55,807 nucleotides of DNA from Pseudomonas helleri (GTDB lineage: Bacteria > Pseudomonadota > Gammaproteobacteria > Pseudomonadales > Pseudomonadaceae), in NCBI RefSeq assembly GCF_009600315.1, contig NZ_WIWC01000032.1, positions 1 through 55,807 of the forward strand, given 5' to 3'. Below, piece after piece: positions 1 to 10,239 of this stretch. A program made the translations under genes and the position numbers. The notes under the pieces were generated by a model. The model saw only the letters and a list, made by a program, of their open reading frames with translations, was not told the DNA's origin and did no database searches. Position 1 is the stretch's first letter; the number at the start of each line of letters is the position of its first letter.

Positions 1-53
1 TCGCCGATGGTAGTGTGGGGTTTCCCCATGTGAGAGTAGGTCATCGTCAAGAT
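1..53 (+). rRNA. rrf: 5S ribosomal RNA, 3' end (partial)
   Basis: The first ~53 bases match the 3' half of Pseudomonas 5S rRNA as I remember it: the segment with TGGTAGTGTGGGG, the TTTCCCCATGTGAGAGTAGG helix IV/V region and the closing GTCATCGTCAA. The 5' part lies outside the window. A perfect rho-independent terminator follows, so this is the end of an rRNA operon. The exact 3' end could be off by a few bases. Confidence 0.93.
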
Positions 54-61
54 TAAATTCC

Positions 62-102
62 AAACCCCCTGTCTGCTCACGCAGACAGGGGGTTTGTTTT
101 TG
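62..102 (+). terminator. rRNA operon terminator
   Basis: A perfect 15-bp stem (62-76 with 81-95) encloses a TCAC loop and is followed by GTTTTTG. The position just after the 5S rRNA end makes this the rRNA operon terminator. Confidence 0.93.
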
Positions 103-169
103 TGGGCAAAAAAACCGCAGCGAGCCACAAGCCTCAAACGACAGGTTTGAATACTCTCGGTATGCCCCA

Positions 170-197
170 AGCTGTTCGCTTGCAGCTGTTCGCTTGC
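170..197. repeat. two tandem copies of a 14-bp unit
   Basis: The unit AGCTGTTCGCTTGC occurs twice head-to-tail (170-183 and 184-197), followed by a partial AGCTTGCAGC. It lies in the 168-bp gap between the rRNA terminator and recC. No function is evident, and it resembles slippage-derived or degenerate REP sequence. Confidence 0.6.
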
Positions 198-270
198 AGC
201 TTGCAGCAACTGCCCCCCGTGCAATGTTAAGGTTCGTCTTTGGATATTGCCTTCCCCTAAGGATGCCTTC

Positions 271-3200
271 ATGCCGGTCGCTACTTCTCTGAATCCAGGT
301 TTTATGGTCGTTCACGGTAATCGCCTTGATGAACTGCGAGGCTTGGTCGTGAGCTGGATGCGGCGCTATCCCTTGGCGCCTTTGGAGAACGAAATTGCAC
401 TGGTACAGAGCAATGGCATCGCTCAATGGCTGAAGCTAGCTCTGGCCGAAGATGCTCAGGATGACGACTTGGGTGGCTGCGGGATTGCTGCCGCTGTTGA
501 TGTGCAACTGCCCGGCAGTTTCATGTGGCAGCTCTATCGAATCGTATTAGGCACAGAGCAAATCCCCGCCAAATCCTTGCTGGATAAAGCCCCGCTAACG
601 TGGCGTTTGATGCGTTTGTTGCCTGCTCTTATTGATCAGCCGCACTTCGAACCCTTGCAGCGGTTTCTGACCCACGACACTGATCTGCGCAAACGCTATC
701 AATTGTCAGAGCGCCTCGCCGACCTCTTCGACCAATACCAGGTTTATCGCGCCGATTGGCTTGAAGACTGGGCGGCAGGCCGTCACCAGCTACGCAATGC
801 ACGAGGCGAAACCCCAGTCTTAAGTTCTGCCAATTGCTGGCAAGCTGAACTGTGGCGTGAGCTTCTGCTCGATGTAGGTGAAGAAGGCATGTCGCAGAGT
901 CGTGCCGGCGTGCATCAGCGCTTTATGGACAGGATCAATACCCTCGAGCAAGCTCCGCCCGGCTTGCCGGCCCGAGTCATCGTCTTTGGCATTTCTTCGT
1001 TGCCTGCCCAGGCACTCGAAGCGTTGGCAGGGCTGGCCCGCTTCAGTCAGGTACTGCTGTGTGTTCACAACCCTTGCCGTCATCATTGGTCTGACATCGT
1101 GGCGGACAAAGATCTGCTGCGTCATCAGTACAAACGCCAAGCCCGCAAAGCTGGAATGCCTACCGCGCTGGATATCGACATCCTGCATCAACATGCTCAC
1201 CCCTTACTGGCTGCGTGGGGCAAGCAGGGGCGTGACTACATTAACTTGTTGGACAGTTATGACGATCCGAACAGCTATCGAGCCGCCTTTCGCGATGGAC
1301 GGATTGACCTGTTCAGCGAAGTAGAGCCCCTCAACGTATTGAATCAATTACAAGACGATATTCTTGAGCTGCGTCCTCTCAATGAAACACGTGAGCTATG
1401 GCCTGCTGTTGATTTAGACACCGATCGTTCAATCCGTTTTCATATTGCCCATAGCGCGCAACGTGAGGTCGAGATCCTTCACGACCAATTACTGGCCCGT
1501 TTCAGCGAAGATCCTGGCTTACAGCCACGGGATGTGATCGTAATGGTGCCGGACGTCGACAGTTACGCACCCCATATTCGGGCAGTATTTGGCCAGATCG
1601 AACGCGACGATCGCCGTTTCATTCCCTACACCCTGGCAGACCAAGGCCAGCGGGGCCGTGATCCACTGCTGATCGCCATCGAGCACTTGCTTAAATTGCC
1701 TGACAGCCGCTTCCCGGTTAGCGAGATTCTCGATCTTCTGGACGTTCCCTCGTTACGAGCGCGCTTTAACGTCCAAGAGCGCGACCTTCCAACCTTGCAT
1801 CGCTGGATCGAAGGTGCAGGGATTCGCTGGGGATTGAATGCGCAACAGCGCGCCGGCCTCGGCTTACCGGCACAACTGGAGCAGAACAGTTGGCGATTCG
1901 GTTTGCGCCGCATGCTGCTGGGCTATGCCGTGGGCAGTGGCGAAGCCTGTGATGGCATTGAGCCTTACGATGAAATTGGTGGCCTGGATGCTGTATTGAT
2001 TGGCCCGCTTGTGGCACTGCTCGATGCGCTGGAAATTGCCCATCAGGAACTCTCGCAACCAGCCTTGCCACAGCAATGGGGCGAACGCCTGCAAGCGCTG
2101 GTCCAACTCTTCTTCCTGGCGGAAACCGAGCACGACGACTATCTGCTGGCTCAGCTGGAAGAGCTGCGGGAAAACTGGCTTGAAACCTGTGAGCTGGTTG
2201 GCCTGCAAGATGAGTTACCGCTCACCGTCGTACGTGAGGCTTGGTTGGCTGGCCTCGACCAAGGCAAGTTGTCCCAACGATTCCTGGCCGGTGCGGTCAA
2301 CTTCTGCACCCTGATGCCGATGCGCGCCATCCCGTTCAAACTGGTGTGCTTGCTGGGGATGAATGACGGCGACTATCCGCGTGCACAGCCGCCGCTGGAT
2401 TTCGACTTGATGGGCAGCGACTATCGCCCCGGCGATCGTTCGCGCCGTGAAGATGACCGTTATTTGTTGCTTGAAGCGCTGCTTTCAGCCCGTGATCAGC
2501 TGTACATCAGTTGGGTAGGGCGCAGTATCCGCGACAATAGCGAGCGTCCCGCCTGCGTTCTGATCGGACAACTGCGTGATCATATCGCCAGTGGCTGGAA
2601 GCAGCAGGACGGCAGTGATCTGCTTGAGGCCATGACTCAAGAGCATCCGTTGCAACCGTTCAGCACCCGCTACTTTCATGAAGGCAATCCCAACCTCTTC
2701 AGCTACGCCCGTGAGTGGCAGCAATTGCACGAGTTTCAAGACGCGCCGGTTCAGCCCGGGTCACTCATCGCACACGAACAAGAAGAACCCTTGAACCTGA
2801 CTCAGTTGCAGGATTTCTTGCGCAACCCGGTGCGCCACTTCTTCAGTCAGCGTTTGAAAGTGTTCTTTGAAGCCGCAGAAGCGCCTCTTGCAGATGAAGA
2901 GCCTTTCGTCCTCGATGCGTTACAGCGTTACACCTTGAGCGACAGCTTGCTCGACGCCGCCTTGGCCCAGCCCGATCAACTGGAGCAAGCCTTGCATAAC
3001 CGCGCCCTGCGGCTGCAAGGCAGCGGCCTGTTACCGATGGCCGGGTTTGGCGAGTGCTTGCAGCAAGAGTTGATAGAACCTTTGCCCGACGTATTGCAGC
3101 GCTATCAACAGTTGCTGACGCTTTGGCCTACGCCACTGAACAGCGCCTTGCCTGTCAGCCTCGAAGAACATGGGCTGAGACTGGAAGGGTGGCTGGGTAA

Positions 3201-3720
3201 TCTGCATCAGCGAAGTGATAACGGCCTCCTCTCCATTACCACTATCCCTAACAGCATTGGCGCGATTAAAACCCGTAAATGGCACCGATTGACCCGGCCG
3301 TGGGTGAACCATCTGGTTGCCTGCGCCAGTGGCTTGCCCATGTCCACCGCGTTGGTCGCCAGCGATGACACCTTGTTGCTTGAGCCTATGGCGCCTCACC
3401 ACGCCCGTGACATTCTCGGCAATCTGTTGCTGGCCTGGAAGGCCGGGATGAGTCGCCCGCTGCCGGTTGCGGTGAAAACAGCCTTCGCCTGGCTGGCCCA
3501 CAGCGATCCGGCCAAAGCTGAAGCCGCGGCACAGAAAGCGTACGAAGGTGATGGTCAGACCAGTAATGGCGAACGCCGCGAAAGTGCTGCGCTCGCCCGT
3601 CAGTTCCCGGACTACGCGGCGCTGATTGCCGCCAATGAATTTGAAGACTGGTGCGACGCCCTATATCGCCCCTTGTTTGACGCCCCTTGGCGTTCACTGA
3701 ACAGCGAGGTGGCCCGCTAA
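271..3720 (+). CDS. recC: RecBCD enzyme subunit RecC
   Basis: Encodes about 1149 residues, the usual RecC size. RecC is the Chi-recognising scaffold of the cytoplasmic RecBCD helicase-nuclease, which resects double-strand breaks and degrades linear foreign DNA. The start MPVATSLNPGFMVVHGN followed by NRLDEL is typical of RecC, as is the segment with ENEIALVQSNGIAQWL. The central region has the defunct SF1 fold: no Walker A lysine motif is visible, as expected for RecC. I chose the ATG at 271 because AAGGA sits 7 bases upstream. A TTG at 247 would add eight residues and lacks a ribosome site. recB starts inside the stop codon (TAATG), so translation is coupled and the three genes form one operon. 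Confidence 0.96.
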   Translation: MPVATSLNPGFMVVHGNRLDELRGLVVSWMRRYPLAPLENEIALVQSNGIAQWLKLALAEDAQDDDLGGCGIAAAVDVQLPGSFMWQLYRIVLGTEQIPAKSLLDKAPLTWRLMRLLPALIDQPHFEPLQRFLTHDTDLRKRYQLSERLADLFDQYQVYRADWLEDWAAGRHQLRNARGETPVLSSANCWQAELWRELLLDVGEEGMSQSRAGVHQRFMDRINTLEQAPPGLPARVIVFGISSLPAQALEALAGLARFSQVLLCVHNPCRHHWSDIVADKDLLRHQYKRQARKAGMPTALDIDILHQHAHPLLAAWGKQGRDYINLLDSYDDPNSYRAAFRDGRIDLFSEVEPLNVLNQLQDDILELRPLNETRELWPAVDLDTDRSIRFHIAHSAQREVEILHDQLLARFSEDPGLQPRDVIVMVPDVDSYAPHIRAVFGQIERDDRRFIPYTLADQGQRGRDPLLIAIEHLLKLPDSRFPVSEILDLLDVPSLRARFNVQERDLPTLHRWIEGAGIRWGLNAQQRAGLGLPAQLEQNSWRFGLRRMLLGYAVGSGEACDGIEPYDEIGGLDAVLIGPLVALLDALEIAHQELSQPALPQQWGERLQALVQLFFLAETEHDDYLLAQLEELRENWLETCELVGLQDELPLTVVREAWLAGLDQGKLSQRFLAGAVNFCTLMPMRAIPFKLVCLLGMNDGDYPRAQPPLDFDLMGSDYRPGDRSRREDDRYLLLEALLSARDQLYISWVGRSIRDNSERPACVLIGQLRDHIASGWKQQDGSDLLEAMTQEHPLQPFSTRYFHEGNPNLFSYAREWQQLHEFQDAPVQPGSLIAHEQEEPLNLTQLQDFLRNPVRHFFSQRLKVFFEAAEAPLADEEPFVLDALQRYTLSDSLLDAALAQPDQLEQALHNRALRLQGSGLLPMAGFGECLQQELIEPLPDVLQRYQQLLTLWPTPLNSALPVSLEEHGLRLEGWLGNLHQRSDNGLLSITTIPNSIGAIKTRKWHRLTRPWVNHLVACASGLPMSTALVASDDTLLLEPMAPHHARDILGNLLLAWKAGMSRPLPVAVKTAFAWLAHSDPAKAEAAAQKAYEGDGQTSNGERRESAALARQFPDYAALIAANEFEDWCDALYRPLFDAPWRSLNSEVAR

Positions 3721-6700
3721 TGAGTGCGCAAACAGAACCCCTGGCGCTAGCCTTTCCCTTGCACGGCAGCCAACTGATCGAAGCCAGCGCCGGCACCGGC
3801 AAGACCTTCACCATCTCGGCGCTCTATCTGCGTTTGATACTGGGACACGGATCGCAGGACGCCGGGTTTGGCCGCGAATTGTTACCGCCACAAATTCTCG
3901 TGGTGACCTTCACCGATGCCGCCACCAAAGAATTGCGCGACCGTATCCGCACCCGTCTTGCCGAAGCAGCACGGTTTTTCCGAGACGAGATCCAGGCGCC
4001 AGACGCTTTGGTTGCGCAACTGCGAGATCAGTTTTCGTCCGAACAATGGCCAGGATGCGCAGGTCGGCTCGACATTGCCGCGCAATGGATGGATGAAGCC
4101 GCTGTTTCGACTATCCACAGTTGGTGTCAGCGGATGTTGCGTGAGCATGCGTTCGACAGCGGTAGCCTGTTCACTCAAACGTTGGAAACCGACCACAGCG
4201 ACTTGCTGGGCGAAGTGGTGCGTGATTACTGGCGCCTGTTTTGCTATCCCATGCACGGTGACGCGCTGAACTGGGTGCGTGCGCATTTGAGTGGCCCCGA
4301 CGCCTTATTGCCGCGTATACGCGCGCTGTTTGGTAGTTCGCGGACGGGGGTAGATCCCGAACAAAGCCCCGCGCAGATTATCGATGCCAGCCTGCAAGAG
4401 CGCCGTCAGGTACTCACCCAGCTTAAAACCCCGTGGCTGCAATGGGCGCAGGACCTGCGCGATATTTGCCTGCAAGGCGTAGCCAGTAAAAGTGTCGACG
4501 GGCGCAAGATGCAAGCGCGTTACTTTGAACCCTGGTTTGACAAGCTCAGCACGTGGGCTGCGGACGACACGCTGGAACAACTGGACCTGAGCACTGGATT
4601 CACTCGTCTGACACCTGATGGCATGGCCGAAGCCTGGAAAGGGCAGCCGCCGCAGCATCCGGGTCTGGACGCCATGCCCGGCCTGAAAGCCGCTTTGGAC
4701 GCCTTGCCCAGCCCGGATGCTGCTGTGCTGGAACATGCCGCGCGCTGGGTGAGCACGCGTTTTGAGGCAGAAAAGCGCCGCCGTGCCGAAATGGGCTTTG
4801 ACGACATGCTGCTCAGACTGGATGCCGCCTTGCAGGCGGATGGCGGCGAGCGTCTGGCGACCTTGATTCGCGAGCAGTTCCCGGTGGCCTTGATTGATGA
4901 ATTCCAGGACACCGATCCGGTGCAGTACCGCATTTTCGAAACCATTTACCGTATCGAGGACAACAGCCCTGAGACGGGTTTGTTTCTGATCGGCGATCCG
5001 AAGCAGGCCATCTATGCCTTCCGCGGTGCCGACATTTACACCTACCTGCGCGCCCGTCACGCCACTCAAGACCGGCTGCATACACTGGACACCAACTTCC
5101 GCTCCAGCCACGCAATGGTGGATGCGGTAAACCACGTGTTTGCGCGGGCTGAACAGCGCGACACGGGACGCGGCGCGTTTTTATTCCGCGACGGTGCTGA
5201 AAACCCTGTGCCTTTTGTCTCGGTTAAATCCCAGGGCCGAAAAGAAGTCCTGCAACTGGATGGGCAGCCGGTGACCGCCATGAACCTTTGGCAATTGCCC
5301 TCGGAACAGCCCGTTTCCGGCGCGGTGTATCGCCAGCAATTGGCGGCCGTGTGTGCCACTCAGATTGTCGAGTTGCTCAATGGCGGCCAGCAAGGTCGAT
5401 GTGGGTTTGTCCAGGAAGGGCATTCGCTGCGCGGTGTATTGCCGGCTGATATCGCGATTCTGGTACGTGACGGTAAAGAAGCGCAGGCTGTGCGGCGTGA
5501 ATTGTCGACCCGTGGCGTGCGCAGTGTTTACCTGTCAGATAAGGATTCAGTCTACGCCGCGCAGGAAGCACAGGATGTGCTGGCATGGCTTAAAGCCTGT
5601 GCCGAACCGGATGTCGAACGCCCACTGCGCGCCGCACTGGCCTGTATCACGTTGGACCTGCCATTAATCGAGCTTGAGCGTCTGAATCAGGATGAACTGG
5701 CGTGGGAACGCCGGGTAATGCAGTTTCGCGGTTACCGCGAAATCTGGCGTAAACAAGGCGTGTTGGCCATGTTGCGACGCCTGCTGCATGACTTTGAATT
5801 GCCTCGCACATTGATTGCCCGAGTGGACGGTGAGCGTGTGTTAACCAACGTGTTGCACCTGTCCGAGTTGTTGCAGCAGGCAGCTGCCGAGCTGGACGGT
5901 GAGCAAGCGCTGATCCGCCATCTGGCCGAGCATCTGGCTTTGTCGGGTCAGGCCGCAGAAGACCAGATCCTGCGCCTTGAAAGCGATGAACAACTGGTCA
6001 AAGTGGTCACGATTCACAAGTCAAAAGGTCTGGAATACCCGTTGGTGTTTTTGCCGTTTATTTGCTCGACCAAGCCAGTAGATGGCAGCCGTTTGCCGTT
6101 GCATTATCACGACGCGGCGGGTAACGCGCAGGTGAGTTTGAAAGCCACACCCGAACTGATCGCGCAGGCCGATGACGAGCGTCTGGCCGAAGACCTGCGC
6201 TTGCTCTATGTGGCTCTGACCCGTGCCCAGCATGCTTGCTGGCTGGGCGTTGCCGACCTTAAGCGCGGCAACAACAATCGCTCGACTTTGCACCTGTCTG
6301 CATTGGGTTATTTGCTCGGAGGTGGTGCAGTGCTCGCCGAATCCGTATCCCTTGCGCGATGGCTGGCGGACGCACAGCAAGATTGCCCGGCCATTGATTA
6401 CCAGCCTGTGCCATTGCCCAGCCCCGCGTACTTTGTTCCGCCGATCAACCAGGCCACATTACTCAAACCGTTGATCCCGGCTCGTCGCGCTGCCGAAAAC
6501 TGGTGGATAGCGTCTTACAGTGCGTTGCGTATTGGTGACAGCCTCAGCCCTGCCGAGGCACCGGAAAGCGCGTTGGCGCAAAAGCTCTCGGATGATGAGC
6601 GACTCGATCCTGATGCGCCGCGTGATGTGTTACTCACCGGCGGCGACATTCACCGTTTCCCTCGTGGGCCCAATCCCGGCACCTTCTTGCACGGTCTGCT

Positions 6701-7409
6701 GGAATGGGCCGGCGGCGAAGGTTTCAAGGCTGACGCTACAGCCGTCAACGATGCCGTCGCACGACGTTGCAATCGACGTGGCTGGCAAGGCTGGATTGAA
6801 ACCTTGAGCGACTGGTTGCTGCATCTGCAACACGAACCCCTGCGCCTGAACAATGGTCAGCCAGCGGTAGTACTGAGCGGTTTGAATCAATACCAGATCG
6901 AAATGGAGTTCTGGTTTGCCAGCCACAAGGTCGACGTGCTGCAACTCGATAAGCTCGTGCGTCAACATACTCACGGCGGTGCGCCACGTGCGGCGGCTGA
7001 ACCGAGCCTGCTCAATGGCATGTTCAAAGGCTTTATCGACCTTACGTTCGAGCATGCCGGGCGCTATTACGTCGCGGATTACAAATCCAATTGGCTGGGT
7101 ATCGACGATGCGGCCTACACCGAACAGGCGATGACCACATCCATTCTGGATAATCGCTACGACCTGCAATACGTCTTGTACCTGTTGGCCCTGCACCGCC
7201 AACTCAAGGCGCGGCTGATTGACTACGACTACGACCAGCACATGGGTGGCGCATTGTATTTATTCCTGCGCGGCACTCGCTCCCAAGGGCAGGGCGTGTT
7301 CTTTACGAGGCCGCCTCGATATTTGATTGAAAGCCTGGACCTGATGTTCCAGGGCAAACCTCAGCCTCAACTGGCTGAACCGGCATGGGAACAGGGAGAG
7401 TTGTTATGA
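3720..7409 (+). CDS. recB: RecBCD enzyme subunit RecB (helicase-nuclease)
   Basis: About 1229 residues. RecB is the 3'-5' SF1A helicase and the only nuclease of RecBCD. The Walker A motif EASAGTGKTFT lies near residue 20, and motif II is in LIDEFQDTDPVQY. The helicase motif with VTIHKSKGLEYPLVFLPF lies near residue 765, and the C-terminal nuclease domain carries DYKSNWLG (catalytic Asp and Lys of the RecB-family PD-(D/E)xK fold). All key residues seem intact, so the enzyme should be active. The ATG at 3720 overlaps the recC stop by one base. A longer frame from 3687 lies within recC and was discarded. recD starts at the ATGA overlap at the 3' end. Confidence 0.96.
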   Translation: MSAQTEPLALAFPLHGSQLIEASAGTGKTFTISALYLRLILGHGSQDAGFGRELLPPQILVVTFTDAATKELRDRIRTRLAEAARFFRDEIQAPDALVAQLRDQFSSEQWPGCAGRLDIAAQWMDEAAVSTIHSWCQRMLREHAFDSGSLFTQTLETDHSDLLGEVVRDYWRLFCYPMHGDALNWVRAHLSGPDALLPRIRALFGSSRTGVDPEQSPAQIIDASLQERRQVLTQLKTPWLQWAQDLRDICLQGVASKSVDGRKMQARYFEPWFDKLSTWAADDTLEQLDLSTGFTRLTPDGMAEAWKGQPPQHPGLDAMPGLKAALDALPSPDAAVLEHAARWVSTRFEAEKRRRAEMGFDDMLLRLDAALQADGGERLATLIREQFPVALIDEFQDTDPVQYRIFETIYRIEDNSPETGLFLIGDPKQAIYAFRGADIYTYLRARHATQDRLHTLDTNFRSSHAMVDAVNHVFARAEQRDTGRGAFLFRDGAENPVPFVSVKSQGRKEVLQLDGQPVTAMNLWQLPSEQPVSGAVYRQQLAAVCATQIVELLNGGQQGRCGFVQEGHSLRGVLPADIAILVRDGKEAQAVRRELSTRGVRSVYLSDKDSVYAAQEAQDVLAWLKACAEPDVERPLRAALACITLDLPLIELERLNQDELAWERRVMQFRGYREIWRKQGVLAMLRRLLHDFELPRTLIARVDGERVLTNVLHLSELLQQAAAELDGEQALIRHLAEHLALSGQAAEDQILRLESDEQLVKVVTIHKSKGLEYPLVFLPFICSTKPVDGSRLPLHYHDAAGNAQVSLKATPELIAQADDERLAEDLRLLYVALTRAQHACWLGVADLKRGNNNRSTLHLSALGYLLGGGAVLAESVSLARWLADAQQDCPAIDYQPVPLPSPAYFVPPINQATLLKPLIPARRAAENWWIASYSALRIGDSLSPAEAPESALAQKLSDDERLDPDAPRDVLLTGGDIHRFPRGPNPGTFLHGLLEWAGGEGFKADATAVNDAVARRCNRRGWQGWIETLSDWLLHLQHEPLRLNNGQPAVVLSGLNQYQIEMEFWFASHKVDVLQLDKLVRQHTHGGAPRAAAEPSLLNGMFKGFIDLTFEHAGRYYVADYKSNWLGIDDAAYTEQAMTTSILDNRYDLQYVLYLLALHRQLKARLIDYDYDQHMGGALYLFLRGTRSQGQGVFFTRPPRYLIESLDLMFQGKPQPQLAEPAWEQGELL

Positions 7410-9487
7410 GTCGTTCGTTTGCCGAACTGTTACCTACGCCGTTGACGGCTGAAAGCCTTGCCCGGTTACAACCGTTGACGTGCGCCGAGGATCTGTTGCT
7501 GCTGCTGGAGCGCTGGGTAGAACGCGGGTGGCTGCGTGCGCTGGATAAAGCGTTTGTCGCTTTCCTGCATGAGCGCGACCCAGAAGGCGATCCGTTGGTG
7601 CTGCTGGCGGCGGCGCTGACCAGCCACCAGTTGGGTCACGGGCATGTCTGTCTGGATCTGTTCGACACCCTGAAAGAGCCCGACTTTGCACTGTCGCTTC
7701 CTCCTGAAGGCGATGTGCAGACCGGCGCCATGTTGCTGCCTTCGCAATTACTCGAAGCGCTGGACGGTGACGCGTGGTGTGCCGCCTTGCAGGCCAGCGC
7801 GTTGGTTGAGCACGCCGGACACTCTGCGCACGCGAGCAGTCGGCCTCTGGTGCTGAGCGACCGCCGTCTGTATTTGCGTCGCTATTGGGCGTACGAGCGG
7901 CGAATCGACAGCGCTTTGCGCCAACGTCTGTCAGCCCCGCAGGTCACGCCTGAGGATTTGCCGGCTCGCCTCAACAGTTTGTTCGCCAGCCCGGTACAGC
8001 CTGCACCGATTGACTGGCAAAAACTGGCCTGCGCGTTAGCGACCCGAGGAGCCTTCAGCATCGTCACGGGCGGCCCCGGCACCGGCAAAACCACCACTGT
8101 AGTGCGCCTGCTGGCACTGCTGCAGGCTCCAGCGGTCGAGGCAGGTGCGCCGTTGCGAATTCGTTTGGCTGCACCGACCGGCAAAGCGGCCGCACGCTTG
8201 ACCGAGTCCATCAGCCTGCAAGTCAAATCGCTGGAAGTGGCTGACAGCGTTCGCCAAAAAATTCCCAGTGATGTCACCACGGTTCACCGCCTGCTGGGCA
8301 GCCGACCGGGCACACGGCATTTCCGCCATCACGCAGGCAACCGGCTGCCGCTGGATGTATTGGTGGTTGATGAAGCCTCCATGATCGACCTGGAGATGAT
8401 GGCCAATTTGCTCGATGCATTACCCGACCATGCGCGGCTAGTGCTGTTGGGGGACAAGGACCAGTTGGCCTCGGTTGAGGCCGGTGCGGTGCTGGGCGAT
8501 TTGTGTCGCGATGCCGAGGCAGGCTGGTACACCCCGCAGACTCGTGCCTGGCTGGAACAGGTCAGTGGTGAAAACCTTGCGGCCAGCGATTTGCAACAAG
8601 ACCTCGACGGTACTCATCCGCTCGCCCAGCAAGTGGTCATGTTGCGTCACTCGCGTCGCTTCGGAGAGGGCAGCGGGATTGGCCAGCTTTCTCGTCTGGT
8701 GAATCGACAAGAGTCCCATGAGGCGCGGGCGTTGCTGGTCGCGGGGCATCACGAGGATCTATTCACCCTGCCGCTCAAGGGTGAGCAGGACCGGGGGTTC
8801 GAGCGTCTGGCGCTGGAAGGGCGCGGTGCGCAGGCCAAAGGTTATCGGCATTACCTTGAGGTGTTGCGTGAGCGGCGTCCCTCGGCCGATGCGGGCCTTG
8901 AAGACCCTTGCTGGGCAGTATGGGCAGGGCACGTGCTGGAGGCGTTTGAGGCGTTCCAGGTACTGTGTGCCGTGCGTAAAGGCCCGTGGGGTGTTGAAGG
9001 TTTGAACGAGCGCATCACGCGCACGTTGTTTGCTCGCAAGTTGATAGACGGTGATCAGCAGTGGTACGAAGGGCGCCCCGTGCTAATGACCCGCAATGAT
9101 TACGGCCTTGGGTTAATGAATGGTGACATCGGCATCGCGCTCAAACTCCCGGAGCGTGATGGAGATAAGCAGCGCCATGTGCTGCGGGTTGCCTTTGCCC
9201 GCAACGATGGGCAGGGCGGTATTCGTTTTGTGCTGCCGAGTCGACTCAATGATGTCGAAACGGTGTACGCCATGACGGTGCACAAATCTCAGGGTTCGGA
9301 GTTTTCGCACACCGCGCTGGTGCTGCCGGAAGCCCTCAACCCGGTGTTGACCAAAGAGCTCATCTATACCGGCATCACCCGGGCCAAACATTGGTTCAGC
9401 CTGATAGAACCGCGCGCGGGCGTGTTTGAGGACGCCGTAGCACGCAAGGTCAAACGCTTGAGCGGGCTGATGTTGGCTCTGGGTTAG
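7406..9487 (+). CDS. recD: RecBCD enzyme subunit RecD (5'-3' helicase)
   Basis: About 693 residues. RecD is the fast 5'-3' SF1B helicase of RecBCD. An N-terminal alpha-helical domain (about 1-190) precedes Walker A GGPGTGKTTT near residue 222. Motif II is VVDEASMIDLEMM, followed by LGDKDQLASVEAGAVLGDL, and the C-terminal motifs include TVHKSQGSEF and YTGITRAK. The ATG overlaps the recB stop (ATGA), so the three subunits are translationally coupled. Gene order C-B-D is usual for Pseudomonas; ptrA is not inserted as it is in E. coli. The start at 7406 is preferred over an upstream in-frame ATG at 7385 because of the ATGA overlap and the GGGAGAG just upstream. Confidence 0.96.
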   Translation: MSRSFAELLPTPLTAESLARLQPLTCAEDLLLLLERWVERGWLRALDKAFVAFLHERDPEGDPLVLLAAALTSHQLGHGHVCLDLFDTLKEPDFALSLPPEGDVQTGAMLLPSQLLEALDGDAWCAALQASALVEHAGHSAHASSRPLVLSDRRLYLRRYWAYERRIDSALRQRLSAPQVTPEDLPARLNSLFASPVQPAPIDWQKLACALATRGAFSIVTGGPGTGKTTTVVRLLALLQAPAVEAGAPLRIRLAAPTGKAAARLTESISLQVKSLEVADSVRQKIPSDVTTVHRLLGSRPGTRHFRHHAGNRLPLDVLVVDEASMIDLEMMANLLDALPDHARLVLLGDKDQLASVEAGAVLGDLCRDAEAGWYTPQTRAWLEQVSGENLAASDLQQDLDGTHPLAQQVVMLRHSRRFGEGSGIGQLSRLVNRQESHEARALLVAGHHEDLFTLPLKGEQDRGFERLALEGRGAQAKGYRHYLEVLRERRPSADAGLEDPCWAVWAGHVLEAFEAFQVLCAVRKGPWGVEGLNERITRTLFARKLIDGDQQWYEGRPVLMTRNDYGLGLMNGDIGIALKLPERDGDKQRHVLRVAFARNDGQGGIRFVLPSRLNDVETVYAMTVHKSQGSEFSHTALVLPEALNPVLTKELIYTGITRAKHWFSLIEPRAGVFEDAVARKVKRLSGLMLALG

Positions 9488-9663
9488 CCACGCCCGGCTC
9501 ATTGGCAATGGGCGCGCAGGGAAGCGGCGCTCTGCAAAAGGGGGGATACACGGTTCGCATAGCTACTTTTGGATGGCCGGTTATGTGAAGCCGGTCACAG
9601 TAAATGCGAATCCTGTGATACATTCCCGGCATTATTCCTACAACGTTTACCGAGATTTCCTGC

Positions 9664-10239
9664 ATGGATGTGGCTGTTTTCTCGATACGGCAGGGGTTGA
9701 GAAGCGGCCTGCTGCGCTTGTCTCTTTACCTGCTATTGCTGAGCACCCCCAGCTTGGCTCAATCCGAAGTCCCTCTGGATCAGGTTGATCAACGGGCCAA
9801 AAATGTCACCCAAGTGGTGCTTGGCATTCTCAGCTATGCGCGCTGGCCCATTGAACCGGCGTCTTTGCAGCTGTGTGTGGTCGGCCCGACCGAGTACGCC
9901 GATGACCTGCTAAAAGGCGCGACACAGGCCAGTGGCAGAGCGTTGCAGGTGCGCCGTGTACTGGTCACTGACCCTTTACTTATCCAGCGTTGCAACGCGC
10001 TCTATTTAGGCAAACTCAGCCCTGAAGACCGTCGCGATTTGTTCGAGCAACTGTCGGGCCAAGCGGTCCTGAGCATTAGCGAACAGGCGGATCCATGCAG
10101 TGTCGGCAGCTTGTTTTGCCTGCGGGTGGGCCAAGAGCATGTGTCGTTTGAGGTCAACCTCGACTCTGTCGCCCGCAGCGGCGTGCGTATCCATCCTCGT
10201 GTGTTGCAATTGTCACGTCGTCGGGGTGATCAGGTATGA
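9664..10239 (+). CDS. yfiR: YfiR family periplasmic regulator (DUF4154)
   Basis: 191 residues with a hydrophobic N-terminal signal segment (LRLSLYLLLLSTPSLAQ), so it is probably periplasmic. In P. aeruginosa YfiR (TpbA-independent arm) represses the membrane diguanylate cyclase YfiN, and reducing or envelope stress relieves this repression. Four cysteines are present (LQLCVV, IQRCNAL, ADPCSVG, LFCLRV), matching the two disulfide pairs known in YfiR. The gene overlaps yfiN by ATGA and is first in a yfiR-yfiN-yfiB operon. The ribosome site is weak, and a later internal start is possible but would remove the signal peptide. Confidence 0.9.
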   Translation: MDVAVFSIRQGLRSGLLRLSLYLLLLSTPSLAQSEVPLDQVDQRAKNVTQVVLGILSYARWPIEPASLQLCVVGPTEYADDLLKGATQASGRALQVRRVLVTDPLLIQRCNALYLGKLSPEDRRDLFEQLSGQAVLSISEQADPCSVGSLFCLRVGQEHVSFEVNLDSVARSGVRIHPRVLQLSRRRGDQV